64,000 bases of DNA from JANQSP01 sp965226095. Its GTDB lineage: Bacteria > Bdellovibrionota > Bdellovibrionia > Bdellovibrionales > UBA1609. Each line of letters opens with the position of its first letter. The first letter of the stretch is position 1. Position numbers and translations under genes: made by a program. The notes under the pieces are model-generated. The model ran no database searches. It had not been told where the DNA came from and was given only the letters and a program-made list of their open reading frames with translations. The DNA is taken from contig OZ245336.1 in the NCBI GenBank assembly GCA_965226095.1, forward strand, positions 496,001 to 560,000, written 5' to 3'. Shown in pieces: positions 52,661-61,361 of this stretch.

Positions 52661-52859
52661 CTGTAGTATTTACACATTGAATAAATAAAATCCATCAAAT
52701 CAGGGTTTTATACCTTATTAATGCAGTTAGACACAGAGAGTCTTTAATTTTTTTTAAGCTTTATTTTTATGAAGAAGCACTAAATAATTAGTTTTTAAAG
52801 TTTTTATTGTTGAAACACTAGGACTAACATCTATGTTTTTAAAAATTCGCAGGGGTTTT

Positions 52860-53468
52860 CTAATCTTCTAAACTAAAGTCTGAATTCTTTTGATCCAATT
52901 CAAAAGTGAGATAATCATCTGTTTTTTGTAAATGCAGATTGGTTCTCTTTAATGTTTCTGGTACTAAGCATATAGAAATGTCGGATGGATCGCTTCCAGT
53001 TTGGTTCACTTTATTAATTGTGAGAGACACACCATTGAGAGCAATGAAAGCTTTTTTGTGTAACAATATATTATCCTTAATAGGTAACTTCAGAGACATT
53101 AAAACACTGCCACCGGATTGCTTTTCCCGATGGATAACCTTTGCCAGTCCATCCACATGACCACTCATAAAGTGTCCGCCTATGGAATCTCCTACTTTTA
53201 AAGAAGGTTCCAGATTCATCAGCTTGTTTTTTAAAACATCAGCTGACCAGTTGGTGACTTGTAAAGTTTCATGTCCCAGATGAAACCCCATTCCTTCAGA
53301 GGAGATATGTTCCAAAGTCAAACAAACTCCATCTACAGCTACACTGTCTCCAATTTTCAGACTTGTAAAATCTTTCTGCTGGGGATGTTGAATTTGTATT
53401 TTCAATTCCCCTTTATGTTCTGTCACCTGAGCAACCGGGGACACAGCTTTTATAATGCCAGTAAACAT
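52860..53468 (-). CDS. ribE: Riboflavin synthase alpha chain
   Basis: 202 residues, forms riboflavin by dismutation of lumazine. Begins MFTGIIKAVSPV, contains two lumazine-binding repeats with GDSVAVDGVCLTLEHIS (about 42-58) and the second-repeat HKKAFIALNGVSLTINKV, plus GGHFMSGHVDGLA. Normal length. Belongs to the scattered riboflavin set with ribH and ribB(A); no FMN riboswitch was recognised upstream. Confidence 0.93.
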   Translation of the reverse strand: MFTGIIKAVSPVAQVTEHKGELKIQIQHPQQKDFTSLKIGDSVAVDGVCLTLEHISSEGMGFHLGHETLQVTNWSADVLKNKLMNLEPSLKVGDSIGGHFMSGHVDGLAKVIHREKQSGGSVLMSLKLPIKDNILLHKKAFIALNGVSLTINKVNQTGSDPSDISICLVPETLKRTNLHLQKTDDYLTFELDQKNSDFSLED

Positions 53469-53567
53469 TATTCCTCCGAAGCTACGAAATATAATGTTTC
53501 AAGAGAAAATACAACCTGACAAATGAATTCATTTACATCATTCGTTTTTTTAATATTTTGATGATTC

Positions 53568-55775
53568 TTATCTCTCTTTTTTAATTTGAAATTCCAATTT
53601 TAAATCATTAGCATTCAGTAAAATAGAATCCCCATCTTGTAGCTCTTTGGAAAGCAGTTTGTCGGCCATTGGGTTCAACAGTTCTTTTTGTATCAAACGC
53701 TTTAATGGTCGGGCTCCAAATTGATTATCAAAACCTTTGTTAGCCAGCCAATCAGCCGCTTTCTTATTCCATTTTAAATGAATGTCCTTTTCCTTCATTC
53801 TTTGTTCCACTTCCTGAAGTTGTAGGTTAACGATTTTGGAAATGTGTTCAGGTTTGAGTCTGTTGAATAAAACCACTTCATCAATACGGTTTAAAAATTC
53901 CGGGCGAAAGTATTTGTTTAGTTCTTCCATGATTTTAACTTGTTTTTTATGAGATTCTTTTGTCGTGTGTATTTTTTGGTCAATAAAATCTTCAGCTAAT
54001 GAGGCGCCAATATTAGAGGTCATAATAATTACTGTATTTTTAAAATCCACAGTTCGGCCCTGAGAATCAGTCAGTCTGCCTTCATCCAGCACTGGTAGTA
54101 AGAGGTGAAATATTTCCGGGTGTGCTTTTTCAATTTCGTCAAATAAAATGACTGAATAAGGTTTTCGGCGAACAGCCTCTGTCAGTTGTCCTCCGTCTTT
54201 ATAGCCGACGTAGCCAGGCGGAGAACCAATCAGCCGCGCCACCTGATGTTTTTCCACATATTCACCCATATCAATGCGAATGACTGCCTGACGGGAATTA
54301 AATAAAAAATCTGCCAGTACCTGTACTGTTTCTGTCTTTCCCACTCCTGTGGGCCCTAAAAATATAAAACTACCAATAGGCCGGTTTGGATCAGAAATAC
54401 CGGCCCGGGATCGACGAATAGCATCTGATACCACTGTAACTGCTTCATCCTGGCCAATGATCTGTTTGGTTAAAGTGGCTTTCATATCCATCAATTTATG
54501 GGATTCCGATTCCAACATTCTGCCCACAGGAATGCCAGTCCAGCGGGAAAGCACAGCCGCTATTTCTTCCGGGCCTACTTCTTCATTAAGTAAATTGCCA
54601 CTTGCATGTTCAGTCTCTGATGATGAATTTGTATCTGGTTGAGGTTTTTTGCCGGTTTTAGCTTTAACAGATTCCAAATCTTGTAATTTTTTTTGTAAAG
54701 CAGGCAGAATACCATATTTAAGTTCCGCTACTTTATCCAGTTGCCCTTCTCTTTCTGCTTTTTCCAAGTCAGAGCGGGTTTTATCTATTTCCTGTCGAAT
54801 TTGTTTTAAATTGGCGATTTTTTCTTTTTCACTGTCCCAGCGGGATTTTAACCGTGAGTAAACTGTTTCCAGTTCTTTGAGCTCTTTTTCTATCTCTATC
54901 AATCGTTTCGCAGTTTGCTTGTCTTTTTCTTTTTTAAGGGCTTTCTGTTCAACCTGCAAATGGGTGACTTTTCGTTGAATTTCGTCAATTTCTATTGGTA
55001 CACTGCCAATTTCCATATTGAGGCGGCTGGCCGCTTCATCAATAAGATCAATAGCTTTGTCCGGTAAAAATCGGTTACTGATATAACGGTGACTGAGTTT
55101 AACGGCCGCGACTAGGGCACTGTCTTTGATCCGTACTCCGTGGTAAACCTCATATTTTTCTTTCAGGCCTCTTAAAATGGTAATGGCAGAAGGAATATCT
55201 GGCTCCAGCACCATAACCATTTGAAAACGTCTTTCCAAAGCTTTGTCTTTTTCAATAAAATTTCTATATTCTTCTAATGTGGTGGCGCCAATAGCTCTTA
55301 ATTCTCCTCGAGCCAAAGCCGGTTTTAACATTTGTCCGGCATCCATACTTCCATCCATTCCTCCACCAGCTCCGGATAAATTATGCATTTCATCGATGAA
55401 AAGAATAATTTGTCCATTACTTTTGCTCACTTCTTTAATAAGGGCTATCATTCGAGCTTCAAAAGAGCCTCTAAAAGCGGCTCCAGCCAACATAGCCATC
55501 AAGTCCAAAGCTATCAGTTTTTTATCCCACAAAACCTGAGGCACATCCTGATTCACAATACGTAAAGCCAAGCCTTCAGCAATGGCTGTTTTTCCCACAC
55601 CAGGCTCTCCGATAAGTACGGGATTATTTTTGGTTCTTCTGGATAAGACCTCGATAACCCGTCGGATTTCTGTATTCCGTCCAATCACTGGATCTAAACG
55701 CCCTTGTTTGGCTAAAGCTGTTAAATCCCGCCCAAATTGCTCTAAAGCGGTTTTTTGTTTTTCTTCATTGTTCAT
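53568..55775 (-). CDS. clpB: ClpB-type disaggregase without N-terminal domain
   Basis: 735 residues against about 860 for full ClpB. The protein starts directly at the first AAA module (ALEQFGRDLTALAKQGRLDPVIGR). Walker A GEPGVGKTAIAEG and GPTGVGKTETVQ, both Walker B sites (IILFIDEMHNL and VILFDEIEKAHPE), the M-domain coiled coil (about 260-380) and SPPGYVGYKDGGQL pore loop are present. The substrate-binding N-domain is absent, like the short internal-start isoform of other ClpB proteins. Its chaperone activity with DnaK is family knowledge. Confidence 0.93.
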   Translation of the reverse strand: MNNEEKQKTALEQFGRDLTALAKQGRLDPVIGRNTEIRRVIEVLSRRTKNNPVLIGEPGVGKTAIAEGLALRIVNQDVPQVLWDKKLIALDLMAMLAGAAFRGSFEARMIALIKEVSKSNGQIILFIDEMHNLSGAGGGMDGSMDAGQMLKPALARGELRAIGATTLEEYRNFIEKDKALERRFQMVMVLEPDIPSAITILRGLKEKYEVYHGVRIKDSALVAAVKLSHRYISNRFLPDKAIDLIDEAASRLNMEIGSVPIEIDEIQRKVTHLQVEQKALKKEKDKQTAKRLIEIEKELKELETVYSRLKSRWDSEKEKIANLKQIRQEIDKTRSDLEKAEREGQLDKVAELKYGILPALQKKLQDLESVKAKTGKKPQPDTNSSSETEHASGNLLNEEVGPEEIAAVLSRWTGIPVGRMLESESHKLMDMKATLTKQIIGQDEAVTVVSDAIRRSRAGISDPNRPIGSFIFLGPTGVGKTETVQVLADFLFNSRQAVIRIDMGEYVEKHQVARLIGSPPGYVGYKDGGQLTEAVRRKPYSVILFDEIEKAHPEIFHLLLPVLDEGRLTDSQGRTVDFKNTVIIMTSNIGASLAEDFIDQKIHTTKESHKKQVKIMEELNKYFRPEFLNRIDEVVLFNRLKPEHISKIVNLQLQEVEQRMKEKDIHLKWNKKAADWLANKGFDNQFGARPLKRLIQKELLNPMADKLLSKELQDGDSILLNANDLKLEFQIKKER

Positions 55776-56032
55776 ATTTATTAAACTGGTACTAAAACGA
55801 AGCTTGTCAATTTTCTAGTTTTTAGAGATAAGCTCTTTATTTGTTAAGAATAATGAGGTGTGGAAAGGCCCTTGAAAATCTGTCAATAACCCGGAAAATC
55901 AATTTTTTGTTTGATTTTTACAGTCTGATTTTTCATTATTGACAGTAAGGAAAAGATTTCAGAAAACTAAAATAGTGTGACACTTAATTAATTTGAATTA
56001 TAAATATAATATCCTTAATAAAGGAGAGTATT

Positions 56033-56782
56033 ATGAAAACAAAAAAGAAGAAAAAAGTAGCAGTCAAGAAGAAAGCTACTAAAGGTTCTAAGAAAAAGAA
56101 ACCGGTAACGAAGAAGAAAGCTACTAAAGGTTCTAAGAAGAAGAAACCGGTAACGAAGAAGAAAGCTACTAAAGGTTCTAAAAAGAAGAAGAAATCGGTA
56201 ACGAAGAAGAAAGCTACTAAAGGTTCTAAAAAGAAGAAGAAACCGGTAACGAAGAAGAAAGCTACTAAAGGTTCTAAAAAGAAGAAGAAATCGGTAACGA
56301 AGAAGAAAGTTACTAAAGGTTCTAAGAAGAAGAAGAAACCGGTAACGAAGAAGAAAGCTACTAAAGGTTCTAAAAAGAAGAAGAAATCGGTAACGAAGAA
56401 GAAAGTTACTAAAGGTTCTAAAAAGAAGAAGAAATCTGTTTCTGTAAAAAAAACCAAACAAAAAGACAGACTTTCTAAAGCACAAACAGCTGAAGAAATA
56501 AAAACTCTCATTCTGCCATTATCTTCTCCGCTGGAGGGCACAGAGTCTTTTGAAGAGGAAGAAAAAGGCTTTGTGGAGGATTTTTCACTATTAGAAAAAT
56601 CAGATGAGAACTATGTATTTGGTGGTGGAAGTGAAGAAGAAGAGAATTATGAGGATAGCGATGAAGAATCTAGTACTTCTCCGTATCAAGAGGATGAATC
56701 CAGTTTTGAGGAGGAGGATGATAATTTTGAAGATCCTTCTATCAGTTTATTTGATGATGAAGAGGAAGATGATTATTTTTAA
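56033..56782 (+). CDS. Lys-rich tandem-repeat protein with acidic tail (histone H1-like)
   Basis: 249 residues in two opposite halves. Residues 1-150 hold eight repeats of 15-16 residues, KK(A/V)TKGSKKKK(K)(P/S)VTK, encoded by near-identical 45-48-bp DNA units. Residues 170-249 are strongly acidic (SDEESSTSPYQ, EEEDDNFEDP, DDEEEDDYF). No ordered domain is visible. The basic half resembles histone H1-like bacterial nucleoid proteins that coat DNA; the acidic tail recalls self-shielding tails of chromatin proteins. Role inferred from composition. AGGAG before the start. Long antisense frames over it come from the repeats. Confidence 0.8.
   Translation: MKTKKKKKVAVKKKATKGSKKKKPVTKKKATKGSKKKKPVTKKKATKGSKKKKKSVTKKKATKGSKKKKKPVTKKKATKGSKKKKKSVTKKKVTKGSKKKKKPVTKKKATKGSKKKKKSVTKKKVTKGSKKKKKSVSVKKTKQKDRLSKAQTAEEIKTLILPLSSPLEGTESFEEEEKGFVEDFSLLEKSDENYVFGGGSEEEENYEDSDEESSTSPYQEDESSFEEEDDNFEDPSISLFDDEEEDDYF
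56068..56430. repeat. Tandem 45-48-bp coding repeats
   Basis: Eight copies of a unit containing AAGAAAGCTACTAAAGGTTC within the Lys-rich gene. Unit length varies by three bases (one Lys codon), keeping the frame. Confidence 0.9.
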
Positions 56783-56987
56783 TGTGAAGTGTGTAATAAT
56801 TACATATTTAAAGGCAATAAGATGCATTTTTAAGTCTAATGGAGTGTTTTTGCGATGCATATAACTTATTACTTTACTTAATATTTGGCTTAATATAACT
56901 TGACTCTGTTTTAGCTAATTGAAAAGATAATGTATTAAACATCATATTATTTTTTAATACGCTGAAGTTAAAGAAAGGAATAACAAA

Positions 56988-57530
56988 ATGAAAAATATAA
57001 TTTTATTAATAACAGTGCTATTTTTAAGTCTCATTGGTTGTACACAAAGTACCACTTCCGACTTGAATATTTTAAATAAGGGATTAGTCCCCATGAGAAT
57101 TCAACAAGATGGGAAAACTGTCCTTGAATTAGCGGTTGGAGGATGTGTTAATTTTGCTACACAAGACGAATTTTTAACGCTGACTATACAGGAAAATGAT
57201 ACTAGGGGTCTGTTGGGAATTTATCAGGATGATTATATTTGTTCCAATGATCGTGACTTAAAAAAGCAAAATCTGAGCAGTTGTAAAGTAGGTAAAAAAT
57301 CAATAATTGTAAAACAAGCCGGAGGTTTTTTAGCCGCAGATTATCATATATTAGTGGAGGGTGTAAAAGAAGCTAAAAAAGCTACATTGGAAGCCGCTGG
57401 TGATGATGAAGAAGCCAAAGCTGAGGCAGAGAAAGAAAAGTACAGTTTTAGTAAGTGCAAGCCTTTGAAAGAAGAAGCAGCAGCGGCAGCAGCGGCAGCA
57501 GTGGCAGCAGCAGCAGAAGATAAAGACTAA
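56988..57530 (+). CDS. Putative lipoprotein
   Basis: 180 residues. Lipobox SLIGC (Cys at about 18) after a hydrophobic signal, then a beta-rich domain: VPMRIQQDGKTVLELAVGGCVNFATQDEFL...DDYICSNDRDLKKQN. The end is Ala/Glu-rich (EEAAAAAAAAVAAAAEDKD). It shares the layout 'Cys-Val then Cys-x-x-Asp' with the lipoproteins at 52.1 and 57.7 kb. AAGAAAGG before the start and a strong terminator after it. Function unknown. Confidence 0.8.
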   Translation: MKNIILLITVLFLSLIGCTQSTTSDLNILNKGLVPMRIQQDGKTVLELAVGGCVNFATQDEFLTLTIQENDTRGLLGIYQDDYICSNDRDLKKQNLSSCKVGKKSIIVKQAGGFLAADYHILVEGVKEAKKATLEAAGDDEEAKAEAEKEKYSFSKCKPLKEEAAAAAAAAVAAAAEDKD

Positions 57531-57555
57531 GTAATTTTTATACAGTGATTTTAGT

Positions 57556-57588
57556 GAAAGGGGGTTTTTATAAAGCCCCCTTTTTTTT
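57556..57588 (+). terminator. Rho-independent terminator
   Basis: Stem AAAGGGGG/CCCCCTTT with an 11-base loop, followed by a run of T, 25 bp after the lipoprotein stop codon. Confidence 0.9.
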
Positions 57589-57733
57589 ATCTAAAAACTA
57601 GGAAACTCTCCATTTTTTCAGGTTTATTATCCGTTAAATTTTAAAAAAATCTTCAAATTTTTAATTTAGTTATTGCATTGTTTATATACATATTGTACTG
57701 CATTATACACACATAGTAACAAGGAGATAAAAA

Positions 57734-58408
57734 ATGAAGAAAATTACTATTATAGTTATTAGCCTGCTTTGTTGTGCTTTTTTACTTGGTTCCTGTAACA
57801 CAGAAGATGATAACCCACCACCACCGGCAGACCACAATGAAGATGATAAAAACGATAAAGGTGATGATCCTCCAGATCCTAAGCCAGAAAATCCAGCTAA
57901 GCTTGATGATAAAATTAAAACTAGTCAGCCTGCTTCAGGAAAGGCTACACCAGAGGAAAATACTACCTCTGCAGACACTCCTGAAGAGGGAAATAATGAC
58001 TCTAGCTTAGAAGATGAAGATGAACTTTCTCCAATGACAGATGATGAAGGTTACTACACTATTCTTAATGCTTCAAATGATTCTGAGCTCATAATTTCTT
58101 TTTTCTCTTCCGGTAATTCTCGTTCTAAATATTTTATAGTGCTTCAGGAAGATAATTGTGTAAAAGTCACTGAAGCTCAATTTTTAAATGATATATTTGA
58201 AATCACCCTTATTGATAACGATGATTTTGAAGAAGAGCTATTTTGTGGCGATGAATGTTTATTTGATGACTGTATGTCAGAATGTGTTGCTAACAACTAC
58301 GAAGTGGATGATGGATGGGTTTACGATTCTGTTGAATTATCTGATGGTCCCAGTACGAGTGAAACTTGCGTTCCACTGCTGGAATTTGAATCAGCTGATT
58401 CTCAATAA
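57734..58408 (+). CDS. Putative lipoprotein with acidic Pro-rich linker
   Basis: 224 residues. Lipobox LLGSC (Cys at about 21), then about 75 residues rich in Asp/Glu/Pro (DDNPPPPADHNEDDKNDKGD), and a C-terminal domain with YYTILNASNDSELIISFF, EDNCVKVTEAQF and LFCGDECLFDDCMSEC. The Cys pattern recalls the neighbouring lipoprotein. AAGGAG 6 bases before ATG. Function unknown; a long linker suggests surface or outer-membrane exposure. Confidence 0.8.
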   Translation: MKKITIIVISLLCCAFLLGSCNTEDDNPPPPADHNEDDKNDKGDDPPDPKPENPAKLDDKIKTSQPASGKATPEENTTSADTPEEGNNDSSLEDEDELSPMTDDEGYYTILNASNDSELIISFFSSGNSRSKYFIVLQEDNCVKVTEAQFLNDIFEITLIDNDDFEEELFCGDECLFDDCMSECVANNYEVDDGWVYDSVELSDGPSTSETCVPLLEFESADSQ

Positions 58409-58436
58409 ATAAAAAATATAAGTTTGGCGGGAAAAG

Positions 58437-59204
58437 GTGGTTCAACTTAGTTGTATTCGACTCAATAAGTTTATTTCATGTTGTGGATTTTGTTCCAGAA
58501 GAGATGCGGACGGATTCATCAGAAATAAAAAAGTAATAGTTAATAATGTAATGGTACAGGAACTGGGATACCAAATTAATCCTCATAAGGATCAAGTAAG
58601 AATAGATGGAACGATTTTACAAATTCCCACTCGCAAAATTTATATTGCGTTTAATAAACCAAAAAAAGTGCTCTCTTCAACAAAAGATCCAAAAGATCGG
58701 GTGTGTATATCTGATTTTTTTAAAAAACGAAAAAATTTCAGAATTTTTCCGGTGGGTCGTCTGGATTGGAGTTCGGAGGGTTTGATCTTATTGACCAATG
58801 ATGGTGATTTTTCTGAGAAAATTCTTCAGCCGAAAAATAAAATTCCAAAAACCTATGTTGTAAAACTCAGTGGTTCGGTTAGTTCCAAACAGCTGGATCG
58901 ACTTGTAAGAGGTGTCAGCACAGAAAAAGGTCGATTCAAAGCTTTGTATGCTCAATATATCAAAGCTACTGGCAGGAGAAATAAAAAGACTGGCGCTTCC
59001 ACCTGGATTAAAATTATTATTGATGAGGGGAAAAACCGGCAATTGCATCACATGTTTAAAAGTATTGGGTTTTCTATCAGAGTGCTCAGGAGAGTGGCTA
59101 TTGGCCGATTAAAGTTAAAATCTCTTAGGCCAGGGGAATCTTTTTTACTCAGCCCTTCGGATATGAAAAAATTATTTCTTTTGCCTATGGAACTAAAAAA
59201 ATAG
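58437..59204 (+). CDS. RsuA/RluB-type RNA pseudouridine synthase
   Basis: 255 residues. N-terminal S4-like RNA-binding domain (RLNKFISCCGFCSRRDADGFIRNKKVIVNN) and catalytic domain with KPKKVLSSTKDPKDR, the active-site segment FPVGRLDWSSEGLILLTNDGDF (catalytic Asp about residue 109) and DEGKNRQLHHMF. Modifies 23S or 16S rRNA; RluB versus RsuA/RluE cannot be settled here. Starts 29 bp after the lipoprotein gene. TTG/ATG start ambiguity is small. Confidence 0.88.
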   Translation: MVQLSCIRLNKFISCCGFCSRRDADGFIRNKKVIVNNVMVQELGYQINPHKDQVRIDGTILQIPTRKIYIAFNKPKKVLSSTKDPKDRVCISDFFKKRKNFRIFPVGRLDWSSEGLILLTNDGDFSEKILQPKNKIPKTYVVKLSGSVSSKQLDRLVRGVSTEKGRFKALYAQYIKATGRRNKKTGASTWIKIIIDEGKNRQLHHMFKSIGFSIRVLRRVAIGRLKLKSLRPGESFLLSPSDMKKLFLLPMELKK

Positions 59205-59226
59205 CCGCTAAGTGATTTATCTTCCC

Positions 59227-59400
59227 CTTAAAAGGTCCTTAAGAGACCTTTTAAGTTTTCAAACGTTGTCATCCTTGTGAAAAAATTCGTCATTACTACG
59301 AAAGCAGGAATCCAGTATCTTAAACAATGGCTAAACAGTAAAAGTCACCTGCGGACTTTTCAAGGGCATGACGACATCTACGGGAATCCAGTCAAATTAT
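59227..59400. repeat. Hairpins and REPs between the pseudouridine synthase and Rpn genes
   Basis: Hairpin CTTAAAAGGTC/GACCTTTTAAG, loop CTTAAGA (59227-59255), probably a terminator. A second hairpin AAAAGTC/GACTTTT, loop ACCTGCG, at 59340-59360 interrupts a REP-like unit. REP halves lie around 59268-59316 and 59366-59392. Confidence 0.7.
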
Positions 59401-59414
59401 ATCTGTTTAAAACT

Positions 59415-60455
59415 TTACTTCTTTAAAAGTTTTGTTTTCTTCTTTCTTAAGTTTCCATTTAGTATTTTTATTTCATTCGGAAATAATTTTTCAATCTTGG
59501 CGATAAATCTTTTATCCTTATTACCTTTTAGCATTCTTAGCAGTATCTCCTGTTTCCCTTTTTCCATTCCTTTTTCCATTCCTTTTTCCATTCCTTGTTT
59601 CATTCCTTGTTTCATTCCTTTTTCCATTCCTTGTTTTTTACCTTGTTTCATTGCTTTTTTCTTATGGAATTCTCTTAAGTATCTGTCACGAGCCTCTTCG
59701 TCCCTACGACGTTTTTCTTTTTGTTCCTCTATAAATTCAAGTAAATCGCTTTTTGAAACATTAAACAAGTGTTGTGTTGCTTCCTTCATGTCTCCTCCTA
59801 ACTTACTAAGTTTTTGATTTTCTTCTACAGTCATTTTCTCTGATCTTTTTAAAAGATAACACCATTTTTCTTTTAAATCAATCAGAGACTTCATATCAGA
59901 TTCATGAGTTTTTTGAAATTTACTTAATTCCACTACACTAATCTGTAAATCTTTGTTTAGTACAAAATGAGGCTTTTGATCTGATCTCATAGAAAATGAA
60001 TTGTAATAATTTCTTGTTTGTTTAAACACAGGAAAATCTGTGAAGATTAAAGAATGAGCTGGACAAAGTTTACCGTAACTCATACCTTTCCTTATATCTG
60101 CTGTATAGATTCGAGAAAGATAAAATAAAACTCTTTGAAAGAAATTAGCTTGTATGAAATTTTGCATCTCCACATTTATAAGTTCTCCTGTATTAAGTTT
60201 CACTCTGATATCCAATATAGAGCTTTTCAATTCCGGTTCCTGGATTAGAGAATCCAAAATTTGAATACTTTTAATAATTCTCCCCTTAGGTAAAGGAAGA
60301 AAAGCTTGTAGAAGAGAAATAAGCACTTTTTTGTTAGATTTGAAAAAATACTGAAATACAGTATCTACTTGCAAATTTAAAAAAACAGTTTTTCCACTTT
60401 TTGTCCTTTGTGAATAGTTTGATCTATTTATATCTCCAGATTTTATTTTTCCCAA
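59415..60455 (-). CDS. Rpn family / PD-(D/E)XK nuclease transposase-like protein
   Basis: 346 residues. The nuclease core is in the first 180 residues: DTVFQYFF, the catalytic-like SSILDIRVKLNTGELINVEMQ (D...E-x-Q) and FYLSRIYTADIRKG. Such proteins (recombination-promoting nucleases) act on DNA and are common in repeat-rich genomes. The C-terminal part has a charged helix (EEQKEKRRRDEEARDRY) and repeats of GMEKGMKQG. It is a complete copy; a fragment of a related type follows at 60.9 kb. Confidence 0.82.
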   Translation of the reverse strand: MGKIKSGDINRSNYSQRTKSGKTVFLNLQVDTVFQYFFKSNKKVLISLLQAFLPLPKGRIIKSIQILDSLIQEPELKSSILDIRVKLNTGELINVEMQNFIQANFFQRVLFYLSRIYTADIRKGMSYGKLCPAHSLIFTDFPVFKQTRNYYNSFSMRSDQKPHFVLNKDLQISVVELSKFQKTHESDMKSLIDLKEKWCYLLKRSEKMTVEENQKLSKLGGDMKEATQHLFNVSKSDLLEFIEEQKEKRRRDEEARDRYLREFHKKKAMKQGKKQGMEKGMKQGMKQGMEKGMEKGMEKGKQEILLRMLKGNKDKRFIAKIEKLFPNEIKILNGNLRKKKTKLLKK

Positions 60456-60603
60456 TTTTTTACTCCTATGTATTTTTTTGTTTCATTTTGTTTTCAATTG
60501 AAAGTCATTGCTTCCTATAAAAAATCTCTGCAGGATTCTGTATGCAAAAATGATTCCCACGGAAATAAAAAGAAAAAGCTTTTTTCTTGATAAAGATTTA
60601 AGT

Positions 60604-60644
60604 AAAAAACGAATCTCGAACAAAGAATACGAGATTCGTTTTTT
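60604..60644. terminator. Orphan bidirectional terminator
   Basis: Perfect 15-bp stem AAAAAACGAATCTCG/CGAGATTCGTTTTTT with a T-run on both strands. It lies between the divergent Rpn gene (start 60455) and the remnant at 60872, so no recognised gene reads into it from either side. Confidence 0.8.
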
Positions 60645-60683
60645 ATATAAAAAGATGATCAGCTAAGAGATATTGATTGTAGA

Positions 60684-60724
60684 GCTGAACAATAAAAGCC
60701 CTCAGGCGGCTTTTATTGTTCAGC
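60684..60724. repeat. 7-nt-loop hairpin with 17-bp perfect stem
   Basis: Perfect 17-bp stem (GCTGAACAATAAAAGCC side) around the loop CTCAGGC. The loop and inner five base pairs equal those of the hairpin at 33193-33221; the outer stem is entirely different. No downstream T-run and no upstream gene, so it is not an evident terminator. Confidence 0.85.
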
Positions 60725-60871
60725 CATTGAAAGAACCTCTAAACTGCAAAGCCTCTTGATATTTTTAAAAATCAGATTTTTACATGTTGTTTTGATCTGG
60801 AACAGATTTTGCTAGTGTGAAAAGCAAAGCAAATGTGCTACTGTTTAACTTGAAGGCATAAGGAGTAAATA

Positions 60872-61127
60872 ATGTCACAAAACATGGAAAAAACTTTATC
60901 TGATTCTAAATCCTTTTGGAGAGGAATGCAGGAGTTAAGGAAGAGTCAAAAAGAGACCAGTCGTCAGATATAAGGATACAAAAATCTATGGAGCTGTTGC
61001 TTATTTAAAATCAGATCAGAGTTCAGCGAAGTATGCAGAAAAAGAAGGTTTATTTGTGATTAAAGCAACAGGAAGTAGTGCCAGCATTGTTAATAAGAAA
61101 AATTTTGAACCAAAGATATTTGTTTAG
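60872..61127 (+). pseudogene. Remnant of a DUF3782/PD-(D/E)XK-type protein
   Basis: Starts with AGGAG and MSQNMEKTLSDSKSFWRGMQ, a helical N-terminus that stops after 33 codons. One base later, in another frame, comes DTKIYGAVAYLKSDQSSAKY, then KEGLFVIKATGSSASIVNKK and the ending FEPKIFV. The second part is the typical C-terminus of these nuclease-like proteins (YGAVA...GLFVI...). The catalytic middle is missing, so an internal deletion plus frameshift left both ends. Confidence 0.75.
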
Positions 61128-61250
61128 GCTAAAGTCTGGATGGAAAGAGCAATTTTTGCGGATTTTTGTTTAAAAAATTTGTGTTTCTAACTTTTAGCTT
61201 AGTTTTTTAGCTGATATTTGTTTATACTATGCATACAAAGCTTTAGTGCT
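61113..61250. repeat. Diverged duplicated upstream segment, copy A
   Basis: Begins in the last codons of the remnant (AAGATATTTGTTTAGGCTAA) and runs to about 61250, ending around TATACTATGCATACAAAGC. The same succession recurs at 63640-63775. It precedes the caspase-like gene at 61362; a candidate -10 box TATACT is shared in position with TATAAT of copy B. Confidence 0.7.
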
Positions 61251-61361
61251 TTAGTGCTTTGGTGGTGTGCTTTGTTTGAAAAAGACAAAGTAGGAATCCA
61301 TAATTTTAAGGATGAAGTGTTTATTAAGCAAGAAAGTGACTGACTAGGGACTGGTAGTAAT

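Noticed and set aside
55984..56541. Long minus-strand ORF rich in Phe and Leu
   Set aside because: Antisense shadow of the Lys-rich tandem repeats; repeats keep all frames open.
57678..57706. TTGTTT-17-CATTAT before the 57.7-kb lipoprotein
   Set aside because: Both boxes are weak and the region is AT-rich; chance match likely.
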